A stretch of DNA of 64,000 bases. Origin: Limnothrix sp. FACHB-406. Lineage in GTDB: Bacteria; Cyanobacteriota; Cyanobacteriia; CACIAM-69d. Position numbers and translations under genes: made by a program. The notes beneath the pieces were generated by a model. That model did no database searches. It worked only from the letters and a program-made list of their open reading frames with translations, and was not told the DNA's origin. The stretch lies in NCBI RefSeq assembly GCF_014698235.1, contig NZ_JACJSP010000020.1, positions 1-64,000 of the forward strand. The letters are read 5' to 3'. Below, in pieces: positions 16,506 to 27,162 of the stretch. How positions within the stretch are numbered: position 1 is the stretch's first letter; each line of letters starts with the position of its first letter.

Positions 16506-17441
16506 TCATACATCATTTTGAAATGAATGTTTGATTTCGCACTTCATCGCTTGAAAGCCTTAAAATTGCGTTCATTCGTGTCGCATTTTGCACATCTTTA
16601 TCCATTGCTTCACCCATTATTAAAAAAGTTGTTGTAACTTAAATTTAATCTTGTCAATTTTATGCAGAATCCTTTAAACTAATTGTAAGGATTTCAAAAA
16701 GTCCTCTACAAAAAGTCTTAACGTCTTTTGGGGCTGCTCTAGTTAGACCGCTTCCATTGGCTCATTCAAACAATTTGATTAGCCTTAATTGAGCGCATAA
16801 GTTTCTTCACAGCACTGAAGAACAGCCCACAACGATCGACCCAAATTCAAAATTCATCAGATTCGTCAGAGCTAACTCGTCACAACCAAGACAGATTTAC
16901 AAGATCTGCATGATCCAATCGCTCGGATCTATCGATTCAGATCTATTGATTCGGGTCTATCAATCTAGATCTATCCATCCAGATCCATCGATCCAAATCT
17001 ATCCGTTTAACCGACTCAACAGGATCAACCCTGTCCTCCGCTGCACAGCGTTGCAGGACAATGCACTGAGGGAATGCTGAGGGAAGAACCACCACAGGCG
17101 TGACTCCTTTCAACGCCCCAACCAGTTTTACGTCTGCCGGGATCGCTCCAATCAATTGAGACTTGATTGCCACTCATCATTGAGCCTCCATTGATCGCCA
17201 GGTTGTCTTCGTTGGGAACGAAGAATAGCCTTCGCATCACTTTGCATTTTGTGCCCGATCACGCGGTTAAGTCTTGCGTGCTCATGGTGCATTCAAATTC
17301 TTGAATTCCAGTTGCATTTCGCAACGACGATTAAGGTCATTCACAAATCGTTGACCTCTCAAGTCTGGTGCTGAAAACCGTCGTAGCCGTCATGCAGGGT
17401 GGCTGCCTTTCTTTGACCTATCAGCGTTGGACAGAACTCCT
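16506..17441. other. Long AT-rich gene-free region before the RTX protease
   Basis: About 930 bases, clearly more AT-rich than its surroundings up to 16900. I found no supported gene; a 76-codon minus-strand frame (16943-17173) reads straight through a tandem repeat and is rejected. The region contains the 14-bp array at 16926-17009 and presumably a long regulatory region for the secreted protease downstream. Confidence 0.5.
16926..17009. repeat. Six degenerate tandem copies of a 14-bp unit
   Basis: Six head-to-tail units of 14 bases, consensus GATCTATCGATTCA, each differing by one to several bases (starts at 16926, 16940, 16954, 16968, 16982, 16996). The divergence between units suggests an old array. 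It shares its 14-bp period, but not its sequence, with arrays at 36999 and 63695. Confidence 0.85.
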
Positions 17442-19019
17442 ATGGCTCTTCAGATGTCCCCGGCCGGGATCGACCAAAACAGCGCGATCGCTCCGGAAGT
17501 TTCCACTCTCCGTTGGCGCACTGCTGCCAACACCAAAGCCATTCCCCTCAGCGGCAACAACAACATTGATGCTTTGCTGACGGTGCATATTAATAATCCG
17601 ACAATCACCCAAGCGTGGAATGTGCCCCCTGGCGGGGTGATTACCTACAGTTTTCCCAATGCCAACACAGTCAATAATTTGACATCGGTTGCCCAGGGAG
17701 CCATCACCAACCCGGCAGAAATTCCCGAACCGGTGAAACAGGCCGTGCGGCAAGTGTTGCAAAACTATTCCCAAGTGATTCCGGTTCAGTTTCAAGAAGT
17801 GCCGGACGAAGTGGGCGGAACACTGCGCGTTACCTTGGGCAAGAGTCCGCAATTGCCCGATGCCTTGGCCTGTGCCTATACCCCAGGAAGCACCTATGGG
17901 GGACAGGTGTTTTTGTCGGCCAATGGAATGTTTGACCCCAACTTTTTTACGAAGGGGCCCGGCAGCGCTGGCTATGGCACTTTAATTCATGAATTGGGCC
18001 ATGCCATGGGGCTGAAACATCCTCGGGAATATGGCAGTGAAGCGGGGGATGTGCCCGGTAAAGCGCCTTCCAATGTGGCGGTTTTGGCTCCAGAATTGGA
18101 TCATCGCCACAACACGGTGATGTCCTACAACGGGCGGGATTTTAGCAGTTTCCAGAATTCCCGCACCCTGATGAACTACGACATTCAGTCCCTGCAATAT
18201 CTCTACGGGGCTAATACCAGTTGGCGATCGGGTAATGATTTGTACACCTGGAATGCCACTTCGTTTTTAGGGGTGGAAGCCATTTGGGATGGGGGCGGAA
18301 CTGACACCTTGGAAATGGGATCGTTGCCAGCCTCCGATCGCTACTATTTCGATTTGAAACCCGGCGGTTTGTTAACCACCCAAACGGGGCGCAAGGGTCG
18401 CTTTTTTGATATCTATCCCAGCTACCAACCCCTCTATCCCATGTTCGATCGGGGCAAGTCGATCGCCTTTGGGGTCACCCTGGAAAATCTCAATGGCACT
18501 GATGGAGCCGACGAGGTACTTGGCAACGATGCCGACAACGTGATTTTGGGGCGCGGGGGTAACGACAGCCTCAGCGGCGGCCTCGGTCAAGACACCCTCT
18601 GGGGCGGGTTGGACGATGATTGGCTGAGCGGCGAGGCGGGCAACGACCAACTCCAGGGCAACGCGGGCCTCGATACCCTCATTGGCGGTTTGGGCAACGA
18701 CCAGCTCAACGGCGGCCGCGATGCCGACTGGCTCCAAGGGGACGCGGGCGATGATGTGCTGTTTGGTGAATTTGGGGATGACCTGTTGCTTGGGGGCGAC
18801 GGAGCCGATCGATTCGTGTTGGGCACGGGCATGGGCCAAGACACGATTCAGGACTTTCAGTCGGGCATTGATGGCATTTATCTGGTCAATGGGTTGACCC
18901 CCAGCGCGATCGCCCTGCGACCCCAGGGAACGAACACGTTGGTGCAAGTGGCCAGCAGCAATGAGACTTTGGCGATCGTCACCGGCGCACTCTCGATCGC
19001 TGACTTTCACCTAGCCTGA
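17442..19019 (+). CDS. Secreted serralysin-like metalloprotease with RTX repeats
   Basis: About 525 residues. The catalytic domain has the metzincin zinc site HELGHAMGLKH (His183, Glu184, His187, His193) and the Met-turn MSYN near residue 227. Residues about 345-470 are a run of calcium-binding RTX nonapeptides (GGxGxDxLx type: GGLGQDTLWGG, GGLGNDQLNGG, GGDGADRFVLG). There is no N-terminal signal peptide, and the C-terminus after the repeats is hydrophobic, as expected of a type I secretion substrate. It therefore probably leaves the cell through an ABC/TolC channel and folds outside on binding calcium. No secretion genes are adjacent. The ATG at 17442 is preferred to a TTG at 17427. Confidence 0.92.
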   Translation: MALQMSPAGIDQNSAIAPEVSTLRWRTAANTKAIPLSGNNNIDALLTVHINNPTITQAWNVPPGGVITYSFPNANTVNNLTSVAQGAITNPAEIPEPVKQAVRQVLQNYSQVIPVQFQEVPDEVGGTLRVTLGKSPQLPDALACAYTPGSTYGGQVFLSANGMFDPNFFTKGPGSAGYGTLIHELGHAMGLKHPREYGSEAGDVPGKAPSNVAVLAPELDHRHNTVMSYNGRDFSSFQNSRTLMNYDIQSLQYLYGANTSWRSGNDLYTWNATSFLGVEAIWDGGGTDTLEMGSLPASDRYYFDLKPGGLLTTQTGRKGRFFDIYPSYQPLYPMFDRGKSIAFGVTLENLNGTDGADEVLGNDADNVILGRGGNDSLSGGLGQDTLWGGLDDDWLSGEAGNDQLQGNAGLDTLIGGLGNDQLNGGRDADWLQGDAGDDVLFGEFGDDLLLGGDGADRFVLGTGMGQDTIQDFQSGIDGIYLVNGLTPSAIALRPQGTNTLVQVASSNETLAIVTGALSIADFHLA

Positions 19020-19240
19020 GCACTCTAGGGGAATGTCTGAGCAGTCGCTTGCGGCACTGGCCAAGCACCATCCGATCCCGACCCGGGGCCCATGCCACAG
19101 TTCCTCTGGCTGCCCGTGGTAAAATGGGAGGCTGAAATCTCGATTTCACGGCAATTTCGCCCAACCGAGGCCGTTCTAAATGAGGCTTGCCGTCGATCTG
19201 TCCTTTGGGGCTTTTGCGCCACCACGATGCGAACGATTTG

Positions 19241-19274
19241 CTAGCCCTTGATGTGTACTAGCCCTTGATGTGTA
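19241..19274. repeat. Perfect tandem duplication of 17 bp upstream of gyrA
   Basis: CTAGCCCTTGATGTGTA occurs twice head to tail (19241-19257 and 19258-19274), about 120 bases before the gyrA start. It may duplicate a regulator site or be a neutral slip; the sequence alone does not decide. Confidence 0.85.
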
Positions 19275-19284
19275 TTTGATCCCG

Positions 19285-19354
19285 AACGAAAGCCGGGCCG
19301 ATCGCCCGTTTGGCCTTTCGTTTGGGGTCGTGCCGTTTTTAGGCACTTGTTTTT
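19285..19354 (+). promoter_or_regulatory. gyrA: Two consecutive hairpins in the gyrA leader
   Basis: AACGAAAG pairs with CTTTCGTT across 19285-19322, with GCC/GGCC extending the stem. Directly after it GTGCC (19330-19334) pairs with GGCAC (19342-19346) and is followed by TTGTTTTT. The second hairpin has the form of a weak intrinsic terminator 40 bases before the gyrA ATG. This could be an attenuator for gyrA or the end of an upstream transcript. Confidence 0.4.
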
Positions 19355-19393
19355 AGGCCATAAATTTTCAGGCACTTTCTGCACCAGAGACCT

Positions 19394-22015
19394 ATGAGTA
19401 CTGCCGAAGACCGGATTGTCGCGACCGACCTACGCCAGGAAATGTCGCGATCGTACCTGGAATACGCCATGAGCGTGATCGTGGGGCGGGCGCTGCCGGA
19501 TGCCCGCGACGGTCTGAAGCCGGTACACCGCCGGATTCTGTATGCCATGCATGAGTTGGGTTTGGCGGCCGATCGCCCCTTCCGGAAATGCGCCCGGGTG
19601 GTGGGGGAAGTGCTGGGGAAATATCACCCCCACGGCGACACGGCGGTCTATGACGCGCTGGTGCGGATGGCCCAAGATTTTTCGATGCGCCACCCGTTGA
19701 TTAACGGTCACGGGAACTTCGGTTCGATCGACAACGACCCGCCCGCCGCCATGCGGTACACGGAATGTCGGCTGCAAGCCCTGACCAGCGAGTCGCTGCT
19801 GCAAGACATTGAGTCGGAAACCGTTGATTTCATCGACAACTTCGACGGCTCCCAGCAAGAACCGACGGTGATGCCCGCGCGGCTGCCACAACTGTTGCTG
19901 AATGGTTCTTCCGGGATCGCGGTCGGTATGGCCACCAACATTCCGCCCCACAACTTGGGTGAGCTGGTGGATGGTCTTTGTGCCCTGATCCAGAATCCCG
20001 AAATTACCAATCAGGAACTGATCCGTTGGATTCCGGGGCCGGACTTCCCCACGGGGGCACAGATTTTTGGTACGTCGGGGATTCGGGAAGCCTACCTCAC
20101 CGGGCGTGGCTCGATCACCATGCGCGGTGTGGCCAGTGTGGAGACGATCGAACGGCGCGGCGCACCCGATCGCGAGGCGATCATCATCACGGAGCTGCCC
20201 TACCAAACCAACAAGGCAGCGCTGATTGAGCGGATTGCCGAGTTGGTGAACGACAAGAAATTAGAAGGCATTTCCGACATTCGCGACGAGAGCGATCGCG
20301 ACGGGATGCGGATCGTAATTGAGCTGAAGCGCGATGCCCGGGCGCAGGTGGTGCTGAACAACCTCTACAAGCACACGCCGATTCAAGCGAACTTTGGCGC
20401 GAATATGTTGGCGCTGGTGAACGGCGAGCCGCGCACCCTGACCCTGAAGGACTTTTTGCAGGTCTTTTTGGATTTCCGGGTGGAGGCGATCGAACGGCGC
20501 ACCCGCTACGAACTGCGGAAAGCCGAAGAGCGCGATCACATCCTGCAAGGCTACCTGATCGCCCTCAGCAACATGGACACGATCATCGCCCTGATTCGCC
20601 ACGCGGCGGACACCCCCACCGCCAAACAGGGGCTAATGAGCGATTACAGCCTCTCGGAAGCCCAAGCCGACGCGATTTTGCAGATGCAACTGCGCCGTCT
20701 GACGGCCTTGGAAGCGGACAAGATCGAGCAAGAACACCAGGAATTGCAAGCCAAAATTACCGATTTGCAAGACATCCTGGCCCGGCGCGATCGGGTGCTG
20801 ACGATCATTGAAGAGGAAGTGAGCCACCTGAAGGCTCGGTTTGCCACGCCGCGCCGCACCACCATTTCCCGCGACAGCGCCCAACTGGAAGAAATTGACC
20901 TGATCGCCAACGATCGCGCCACGATCGTGATTACGGAGCAGGGCTACATCAAGCGGATGCCCGTCAGTACCTTCGAGACCCAAAACCGCGCCACCCGGGG
21001 CAAAACCGGCGCGAAGATGAAAGACGACGACGAGGTGCAGCATTTCCTGACTTGCTGCGATCGCGATCGAGTCTTGTTCTTCAGCGATCGGGGCGTGGTC
21101 TACGCCCTCAGCGCCTACCAAATTCCCGCCAGCTCCCGCGCGGCCCGAGGCACGGCGATCGTTCAACTGCTGCCAATTCCCCACGACGAAAAAATCACCT
21201 CGGTGATCGCCGTTTCGGAATTCTCGGAAGATCTTTACCTGGTGATGTTGACCCAACAGGGCTACATCAAAAAAACCGTGCTCTCGGCCTTTGGCAACAT
21301 CCGCGCCAACGGTCTAATCGCCATCTCCCTGGAGGAAGGCGACCAACTGCGCTGGGTGCGCCTGACCCGCGAGGAAGACAGTATTTTGATCGGCTCCCGA
21401 TCGGGTATGGCGATTCACTTCCGAGCCGATCGCGATCAACTGCGGCCCCTGGGGCGGACGGCGCGGGGCGTGCGAGCCATGAGCCTTCGCAGCGGTGATG
21501 AGCTGGTGGCGCTTGATATTTTGCCCGCCGCGATCGCCTCGCGGGTCGGTCAGGCCGGCGATGATGCGGCCGACGACAACGAGCCGATCGAGGAAACCAG
21601 CGACGACAGCACCGAAACCAGCAGCCCCGGCCCCTGGGTGTTGGTGATCACCGCTCGGGGTTACGGCAAGCGCGTGCCCGTGGAGCAATTCAAGCTCTAT
21701 AACCGGGCCACCAAGGGCAAAATTGCCACCAAGTTCAAATCCGCCAAGGGCATTGACGATTCTTTGGCGGGGCTGTTGGTGGTGAATGACTCCGACGAAA
21801 TCACGATCGCCACGAAGCGTGCCACGATCGTCCGGCAGTCCGTGAACGCAATTCCGGTGCAATCGCGCGGGGCAACGGGCGTGATGGTGCAGCGGATTGT
21901 GGATGACACGATCGCCGCCGTGGCCCTCGTGCCGCCGGAAGACACCAGCGGCGACAGCCTCGATAGCAACACCGACTCTGAGGATCAAGTTGCTCAACCG
22001 GACGAAAATTCCTAG
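19394..22015 (+). CDS. gyrA: DNA gyrase subunit A
   Basis: Breakage-reunion subunit of the gyrase heterotetramer, which introduces negative supercoils. The 873-residue protein has the winged-helix catalytic region with the active-site Tyr122 (AMRYTE), and the quinolone-determining region reads [12 protein letters not shown], so position 83 is Thr and position 87 is Asp in E. coli numbering. The C-terminal half is a beta-pinwheel with repeated GYxKR/GxGxK blades; the GyrA box is degenerate ([12 protein letters not shown]). An acidic, Ser/Asp-rich insert lies near residues 720-745 and the tail is acidic. The start ATG at 19394 gives the standard N-terminus. It is followed by a strong terminator. 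Confidence 0.97.
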   Translation: MSTAEDRIVATDLRQEMSRSYLEYAMSVIVGRALPDARDGLKPVHRRILYAMHELGLAADRPFRKCARVVGEVLGKYHPHGDTAVYDALVRMAQDFSMRHPLINGHGNFGSIDNDPPAAMRYTECRLQALTSESLLQDIESETVDFIDNFDGSQQEPTVMPARLPQLLLNGSSGIAVGMATNIPPHNLGELVDGLCALIQNPEITNQELIRWIPGPDFPTGAQIFGTSGIREAYLTGRGSITMRGVASVETIERRGAPDREAIIITELPYQTNKAALIERIAELVNDKKLEGISDIRDESDRDGMRIVIELKRDARAQVVLNNLYKHTPIQANFGANMLALVNGEPRTLTLKDFLQVFLDFRVEAIERRTRYELRKAEERDHILQGYLIALSNMDTIIALIRHAADTPTAKQGLMSDYSLSEAQADAILQMQLRRLTALEADKIEQEHQELQAKITDLQDILARRDRVLTIIEEEVSHLKARFATPRRTTISRDSAQLEEIDLIANDRATIVITEQGYIKRMPVSTFETQNRATRGKTGAKMKDDDEVQHFLTCCDRDRVLFFSDRGVVYALSAYQIPASSRAARGTAIVQLLPIPHDEKITSVIAVSEFSEDLYLVMLTQQGYIKKTVLSAFGNIRANGLIAISLEEGDQLRWVRLTREEDSILIGSRSGMAIHFRADRDQLRPLGRTARGVRAMSLRSGDELVALDILPAAIASRVGQAGDDAADDNEPIEETSDDSTETSSPGPWVLVITARGYGKRVPVEQFKLYNRATKGKIATKFKSAKGIDDSLAGLLVVNDSDEITIATKRATIVRQSVNAIPVQSRGATGVMVQRIVDDTIAAVALVPPEDTSGDSLDSNTDSEDQVAQPDENS

Positions 22016-22108
22016 GCAATTGCTGATGGGCAAATGCGCCTAGGGCAACCTAGTCCAAAATTGATCCCCAGTCGATCCCATAAATCCCATCAACAAATCC
22101 CATCAACA

Positions 22109-22150
22109 AAATGGGGGGTATGGCCGAAAACCACACCCCCATTTCTCTTT
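22109..22150 (+). terminator. Rho-independent terminator of gyrA
   Basis: AAATGGGGG (22109-22117) pairs with CCCCCATTT (22136-22144) and is followed by CTCTTT. It lies about 95 bases after the gyrA stop. A 13-bp tandem repeat (AAATCCCATCAAC at 22082 and 22095) immediately precedes it. Confidence 0.75.
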
Positions 22151-22286
22151 GCCAAACCTTGGCTTAACGGCTAAACGCTGACCGTACAGGTTTGAGCTGG
22201 CGCTCCGGTTAATTAATTTGATCAACAAATTGATCAAAGCTGACACCAACCGGCGCATTAGGCTGGGCGATCGCCCGGAACCAAAC

Positions 22287-22769
22287 CTAGTCGAGATAGC
22301 CCATCAGATTGGAATCTTCGCCCAAATCATTGGAAGCCATTGGCCGGTTGCTGGGCAGCCAATCACTGGTCGTAATGTCCAGCGTGTTAGCCGTCACTGG
22401 GCGATGGCCCGACAGAGTGATGGTTTCCACCACTTCCAAGTTGCTGGCCGACACCGGGCGCGCACCGTAGGCGGCCACCGTGCCCACTACCTTCAGCTCG
22501 CTCGTTTCCACGGGGCGATGCTTCGGTAGATTGCTTTGAACCAAAGACAGGTGGCTGACTTCAACGGGGCGATTGTTGGGCAGGTCGCTTTCGATGAACT
22601 TAACAGTATCTTCGCCGACGGGACGGTTGCCATAGGTGGGGGCGAGGGGGCGCTTGCGGACAACCGCAGGCAGGGCCCGTTGCTCGCGATCGTCGCGATC
22701 GTCGAGGCGCACTTCATCGCGATCGTCGCGGGCGCGGTTGTTGGTGTCGGTGACGTTGCGGTTGCTCAT
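22287..22769 (-). CDS. NRPV-repeat protein of unknown function
   Basis: A 160-residue soluble protein. Residues 1-40 are charged and rich in Arg/Asp (RDDRDE, LDDRDDRE). Residues 47-150 consist of six units of 18-19 residues with the pattern (N/H/A)-R-P-V-x4-L-x-V-V-x4-L-P-G: NRPVGEDTVKF, NRPVEVSHLSL, HRPVETSELKV, ARPVSASNLEV, HRPVTANTLDI, NRPMASNDL. The regular hydrophobic spacing suggests a small solenoid or beta-rich repeat fold. I have the impression that similar repeats exist in other cyanobacteria but know no function. There is no signal peptide or membrane helix. It faces a convergent gyrA and is divergent from uvrB. Confidence 0.8.
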   Translation of the reverse strand: MSNRNVTDTNNRARDDRDEVRLDDRDDREQRALPAVVRKRPLAPTYGNRPVGEDTVKFIESDLPNNRPVEVSHLSLVQSNLPKHRPVETSELKVVGTVAAYGARPVSASNLEVVETITLSGHRPVTANTLDITTSDWLPSNRPMASNDLGEDSNLMGYLD

Positions 22770-23238
22770 GAAAACGTACCTCAGATGCCGATACTAGTGC
22801 CGTTGGAAGGGGCTGATAGGAGCCGAAGCCCAGTTTGATAACCAGTTTTATAAATTGAACTGTCAAACCCAGGTCATCCTATCAAATGCGCGTGGATCGC
22901 GGTGGCTTCGATCGACAGGGGCGATCGAGCAAGGGAGACAGGGCTGGCGAACGGACGGCGCGAACTGGCCCAATGCGGAAATGCCGCGCTGCCAATTCGA
23001 GCGCGTTCGGGCGGGTAGATTGCGTTGTCTCTACAGTTATATTTTAGCGGAGCTATAAAAAGATTATTAAAAAAATCATTGCTCTTATAAGTAGCTTTAA
23101 AGCAAAGCACCACCCTCTCCCTGCAAAACCATGGCCATTCATGGGATTCAGCAGCTACCGTACGATTCAGCATCCTCTCAAATCTCCCCACCGACTCCAG
23201 ACACTAGCGCCGGATCCCCTGTTGGCGAAGGACAAACC
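22770..23238. other. Divergent intergenic region (NRPV protein / uvrB)
   Basis: About 470 bases with no supported gene. An AT-rich block near 23040-23100 (TATAAAAAGATTATTAAAAAAATC) is the most promoter-like part and probably serves uvrB. The uvrB frame extends upstream to 23131, but those codons do not match the family. Confidence 0.45.
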
Positions 23239-25242
23239 ATGACCACCTTTGAACTGCAAGCACCGTTTGAACCCACGGGTGACCAACCGAAGGCGATCGC
23301 CCGTTTGGTGGAAGCCGCGCGATCGGGTCAGCGATACCAAACCCTGTTGGGAGCCACCGGCACCGGCAAAACCTTCACCATCGCCAGCACCATTGCCCAG
23401 CTCGATCGCCCGGCCCTGGTTTTGGCCCACAACAAAACCCTCGCAGCCCAGTTGTGTAACGAATTGCGGGAATTTTTCCCAAATAATGCCGTTGAATATT
23501 TCATTTCCTACTACGACTATTACCAACCGGAAGCCTATATTCCCGTCACCGATACTTACATTCAAAAAACGGCTTCCATTAACGAAGAAATTGATATGTT
23601 GCGGCACTCGGCCACTCGATCGCTCTTTGAACGACGGGACGTGATTGTGGTTGCCTCCATTAGCTGCATTTACGGGTTGGGAATCCCCACGGAATATTTA
23701 AATGCGGCGATTCCCTTTCGGGTGGGTCATGAATTAAATTTGCGGCAAACATTGCGAGATCTGGCCTCTGTGCAGTACGAGCGCAATGATGTGGAAATTG
23801 GCCGAGGAAAATTCCGCGTCAAGGGCGATGTGCTGGAAATTGGCCCCGCCTATGAAGATCGAATTATTCGGATTGAGTTCTTTGGCGATGAAGTGGAAGC
23901 GATTCGCTATGTGGATCCCTTGACCGGGGAAATTTTGCAGAGCCTAGAGGCGGTGAATCTTTACCCCGCTCGCCACTTTGTGACCCCGGAAGATCGCCTG
24001 GAGGAGGCAATTCAAGCCATCGCTCGGGAATTGGCTGCACAGAAAATCGCCTTAGAAGCGGAAGGAAAACTCCTGGAAGCCCAACGCATTGACCAACGCA
24101 CTCGATACGATTTGGAAATGCTGGCCCAGGTGGGCTACTGCAACGGCGTAGAAAACTATTCGCGTCATTTGGCCGGACGACAAGCGGGCGAACCTCCGGA
24201 ATGTCTAATTGATTATTTTCCGGAAGATTGGTTGCTGATTGTTGATGAGTCCCATGTGACTGTTCCCCAATTAAGGGGGATGTATAACGGTGACCAAGCT
24301 CGCAAAAAGGTGCTGATTGATCATGGATTCCGCTTGCCCAGTGCGGCCGACAATCGCCCGCTCAAGGCCGAAGAATTTTGGAACAAGGTGAATCAATGCA
24401 TCTTTGTTTCGGCCACGCCGGGAGATTGGGAGTTGGAAATTTCCCAAGGGCAAATTGTGGAGCAAGTCATTCGGCCCACGGGCGTGATTGATCCGGAGAT
24501 TTTTGTGCGTCCCACGGAAGGGCAGGTGGATGATTTGTTGGCGGAAATTGTCCAGCGGGTCGATCGCCAAGAACGCACCCTGATCACCACCTTAACAAAG
24601 CGGATGGCGGAGGATTTGGCGGATTATTTCCAAGAGCGCAAGGTGCGGGTGCAATATCTCCATTCGGAAATTCAGTCGATCGAACGCATTGAAATTTTGC
24701 AAGCTTTGCGAGCGGGCAAGTTTGATGTGTTGATCGGGGTGAATTTGTTGCGGGAAGGGTTGGACTTGCCGGAAGTTTCCCTAGTGGCCATTTTGGATGC
24801 GGACAAGGAAGGGTTTTTGCGGGCCGAGCGATCGCTGATTCAAACCATTGGCCGGGCGGCGCGTCATGTGCGAGGTCAAGCGATTCTTTATGCCGATCGG
24901 CTGACCGACAGCATGGACAAGGCGATTTCCGAAACGGAGCGGCGACGCAAAATCCAAATTGCCTACAACCAAAAACACGGCATTACGCCCCAACCGATCA
25001 TCAAGAAATCCGGTAATTCAATTCTGGAATTCTTGGATTTGTCTCGGCGGCTCAGTGCCAAAGATTTGGAGCAAGCCTACGAACATGCGGCGGACTTATC
25101 CTTGGATGATGTGCCGATGTTGATTGAGAAGTTGGAGGCCCAAATGAAGGAGGCGGCCAAAAATTTGGAGTTTGAAGAGGCCGCCAAATATCGCGATCGA
25201 ATCAAGCATTTGCGCGATCGACTGTTGGGACAACGGCATTAA
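23239..25242 (+). CDS. uvrB: Excinuclease ABC subunit B
   Basis: DNA-damage-recognition helicase of nucleotide excision repair; it receives DNA from UvrA and recruits UvrC. The 667-residue protein has the Walker A GATGTGKT near residue 40, the beta-hairpin region [12 protein letters not shown] that inserts into damaged DNA, the Walker B DESH, helicase motif [11 protein letters not shown], and a C-terminal UVR motif ([23 protein letters not shown]) for UvrC contact. The ATG at 23239 has GAAGGA upstream and begins at the conserved [14 protein letters not shown]. It converges on purK with only nine bases between the stops. Confidence 0.97.
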   Translation: MTTFELQAPFEPTGDQPKAIARLVEAARSGQRYQTLLGATGTGKTFTIASTIAQLDRPALVLAHNKTLAAQLCNELREFFPNNAVEYFISYYDYYQPEAYIPVTDTYIQKTASINEEIDMLRHSATRSLFERRDVIVVASISCIYGLGIPTEYLNAAIPFRVGHELNLRQTLRDLASVQYERNDVEIGRGKFRVKGDVLEIGPAYEDRIIRIEFFGDEVEAIRYVDPLTGEILQSLEAVNLYPARHFVTPEDRLEEAIQAIARELAAQKIALEAEGKLLEAQRIDQRTRYDLEMLAQVGYCNGVENYSRHLAGRQAGEPPECLIDYFPEDWLLIVDESHVTVPQLRGMYNGDQARKKVLIDHGFRLPSAADNRPLKAEEFWNKVNQCIFVSATPGDWELEISQGQIVEQVIRPTGVIDPEIFVRPTEGQVDDLLAEIVQRVDRQERTLITTLTKRMAEDLADYFQERKVRVQYLHSEIQSIERIEILQALRAGKFDVLIGVNLLREGLDLPEVSLVAILDADKEGFLRAERSLIQTIGRAARHVRGQAILYADRLTDSMDKAISETERRRKIQIAYNQKHGITPQPIIKKSGNSILEFLDLSRRLSAKDLEQAYEHAADLSLDDVPMLIEKLEAQMKEAAKNLEFEEAAKYRDRIKHLRDRLLGQRH

Positions 25243-25251
25243 GCGGGCTGC

Positions 25252-26457
25252 TTAATGGTCTGATCCATACCAAATTGATTCCAGGCGATCGATCGCCCGT
25301 TGCAGTTCCGCCAAGCTATCCGCCAACACGGTCACATGGCCAAGCTTGCGGCCCGGGGTGGCGCTGGTTTTGCCATACCAATGCACTCGGCTGCGGGGAA
25401 CCGCGGCCAAGCGATCGCGCTGCTCCTGATAGTCACTGGTGGCCACCTCAAAGCCCAACAAATTCACCATCGCCGCACAGGCACAGTGCAAATCCACCGG
25501 ACCAAGGGGCAACCCCGCCACGGCCCGCAAATGCTGCTCGAATTGGGAGGTATGGCAGGCATCGATCGAGAAGTGGCCGGAATTGTGCGTGCGGGGAGCC
25601 ACTTCATTCACCGACACCTGACCCTCGGCGGTCACAAACAGCTCAATCCCAAAAATCCCGATCGCCCCAATTTGCGACAACAGGCGATGGGCGATTTCCT
25701 GGCAGTGGGTGGCCACGGTTGGCGGAATGGGGGCCGGCGCAATTACCCGCCGACAAACCTGGTTCACCTGCTGGGTTTCCACGATCGGGTAAATGGCCAC
25801 CTCACCCGTCGCCGATCGGGCCGCCACCGCCGCCAATTCTCGCTCAAAGGGCACAAAGGCTTCCAAAATCAGCGGCTGCCATTGCCACTGATCCCCAACC
25901 GCCAGCAATGTCGCCCGATCAGCCACCACCCTTGTACCTTGGCCGTCATAGCCATGGCGACGGGTTTTCAGCACGGCCGGAAAGGTTAGGGGCTGACCGT
26001 TTTCCCACCGATCGATCTGCATCGCCTGCGCCCGATCGGTAATGGCCGCAAAGGCCGGAACCGGCAAGCCAATTTGCTGCAAAAAACAGCGCTGATCATA
26101 CTTATCCAGCAGGGGTTCCAAGCTTTTGAGGCTGGGGCGAAAACAGGCTCCCGATCGGGCCAATTCCCCCAACGCCGCCAAATCCACAAACTCATTTTCA
26201 AAGGTGACCAAATCCACCCGATCGAGCAATTGGCGCGTCACGGCAGCATCCCCAACCGCCCCTTGCACCACCGCCGCCGATCCCACCCGCGCCACCGCCG
26301 GGTCATCCAATTTCGGAGTTTGCACCACCAACGACAAGCCCAATTTCGGGGCTGCTTCCGCCATCATCCAAGCCAATTGGCCACCGCCAATCACACCAAT
26401 TGTCCGCACCGGCCGCTGGATGGGTTCCGCCGCCGCTGCAACCTCTACGAGGGTCAT
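25252..26457 (-). CDS. purK: 5-(carboxyamino)imidazole ribonucleotide synthase
   Basis: ATP-grasp enzyme that carboxylates aminoimidazole ribonucleotide with bicarbonate in purine synthesis; PurE then rearranges the product. Visible features are the N-terminal nucleotide loop IGVIGGGQLAWMM, TFENEFVD, the ATP-grasp segment KTRRHGYDGQGTRVV, and the metal/ATP end GIFGIELFVTAEGQVSVNEVAPRTHNSGHFS. Length (401 residues) is a little above average because of an N-terminal extension. I chose the ATG at 26457, ten codons inside the longest frame. Confidence 0.95.
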   Translation of the reverse strand: MTLVEVAAAAEPIQRPVRTIGVIGGGQLAWMMAEAAPKLGLSLVVQTPKLDDPAVARVGSAAVVQGAVGDAAVTRQLLDRVDLVTFENEFVDLAALGELARSGACFRPSLKSLEPLLDKYDQRCFLQQIGLPVPAFAAITDRAQAMQIDRWENGQPLTFPAVLKTRRHGYDGQGTRVVADRATLLAVGDQWQWQPLILEAFVPFERELAAVAARSATGEVAIYPIVETQQVNQVCRRVIAPAPIPPTVATHCQEIAHRLLSQIGAIGIFGIELFVTAEGQVSVNEVAPRTHNSGHFSIDACHTSQFEQHLRAVAGLPLGPVDLHCACAAMVNLLGFEVATSDYQEQRDRLAAVPRSRVHWYGKTSATPGRKLGHVTVLADSLAELQRAIDRLESIWYGSDH

Positions 26458-26517
26458 TTTTCTTACTCCCAAAGGAACATATCTCAATCAGCGCTTCAGC
26501 AATCCGTTGATGAACCT

Positions 26518-27162
26518 TCAAGGACAGCCGAGCGATTCTTTGGTGTCGATGCCCGTGCGAGGATTCGTCCCCCGGGCGATCGCGCAGAGCTGTTTGACCT
26601 GTGCCCCATCCAGAATGGCCAGCTCAAAATCAGCCCCTTGAATGTTCACATCCTGAAAACTGGATCCCAACAAAATAGCCTCAACCAAAATGGCATCGCT
26701 CAGATCGGTGCCAATGAACTTCACGGAATCCATGAATGCATTGGTTAAATCGGCTCCATGCAAATTCGTGTCTTTGAGGAAGGATCCACTAAAAGATGCA
26801 CCGGGCATTTCCGTATTTTCAAAGGTCACATCCGTTAGGTTGGCGTTGGAAAATTCCGCCGATTGCAACCGTTGATTGGAAAAATCTTGCCCAGACAATT
26901 CCGCATTGCTGTAGGACACTGGCGGCGCATATTCCTTGAATTGGGCCCAGGCCGCTGACGGGGCGATCGCTAAACCTATCACCCACGTCCCAATCAACAA
27001 CAACACCGCCCACAGGCCCAGACCCCGCTCGCCCAATTGCCTCCGACCGTCCGGTTGGATCGTCGCTGGGGAACCTGAGGCAGTGCCGATTTTGGCACGC
27101 AGCCCAACGGGAACCAACCGGGCGATCGACTGGCCGATCGAAAATTTCTTCTGAACAATCAT
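26518..27162 (-). CDS. Exported pentapeptide-repeat protein (TL17-like)
   Basis: 214 residues: a basic N-terminus, a membrane/signal helix (LGLWAVLLLIGTWVIGLAIAPSAAWA, about 48-73) with an AWA cleavage site, then about 15 pentapeptide repeats of A(D/N)LxX type (YSNAELSGQDFSNQRLQSAEF and so on) that fold as a right-handed beta helix. The C-terminus CAIARGTNPRTGIDTKESLGC, with two Cys, resembles thylakoid-lumen pentapeptide proteins of cyanobacteria and plants such as TL17. It is probably lumenal or periplasmic; the function is not known. It lies downstream of nothing in operon and diverges from the holin-like gene. Confidence 0.88.
   Translation of the reverse strand: MIVQKKFSIGQSIARLVPVGLRAKIGTASGSPATIQPDGRRQLGERGLGLWAVLLLIGTWVIGLAIAPSAAWAQFKEYAPPVSYSNAELSGQDFSNQRLQSAEFSNANLTDVTFENTEMPGASFSGSFLKDTNLHGADLTNAFMDSVKFIGTDLSDAILVEAILLGSSFQDVNIQGADFELAILDGAQVKQLCAIARGTNPRTGIDTKESLGCP

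Noticed and set aside
16943-17173. 76-codon minus-strand frame
   Set aside because: It runs through a 14-bp tandem repeat and has no domain, ribosome site or conserved composition.
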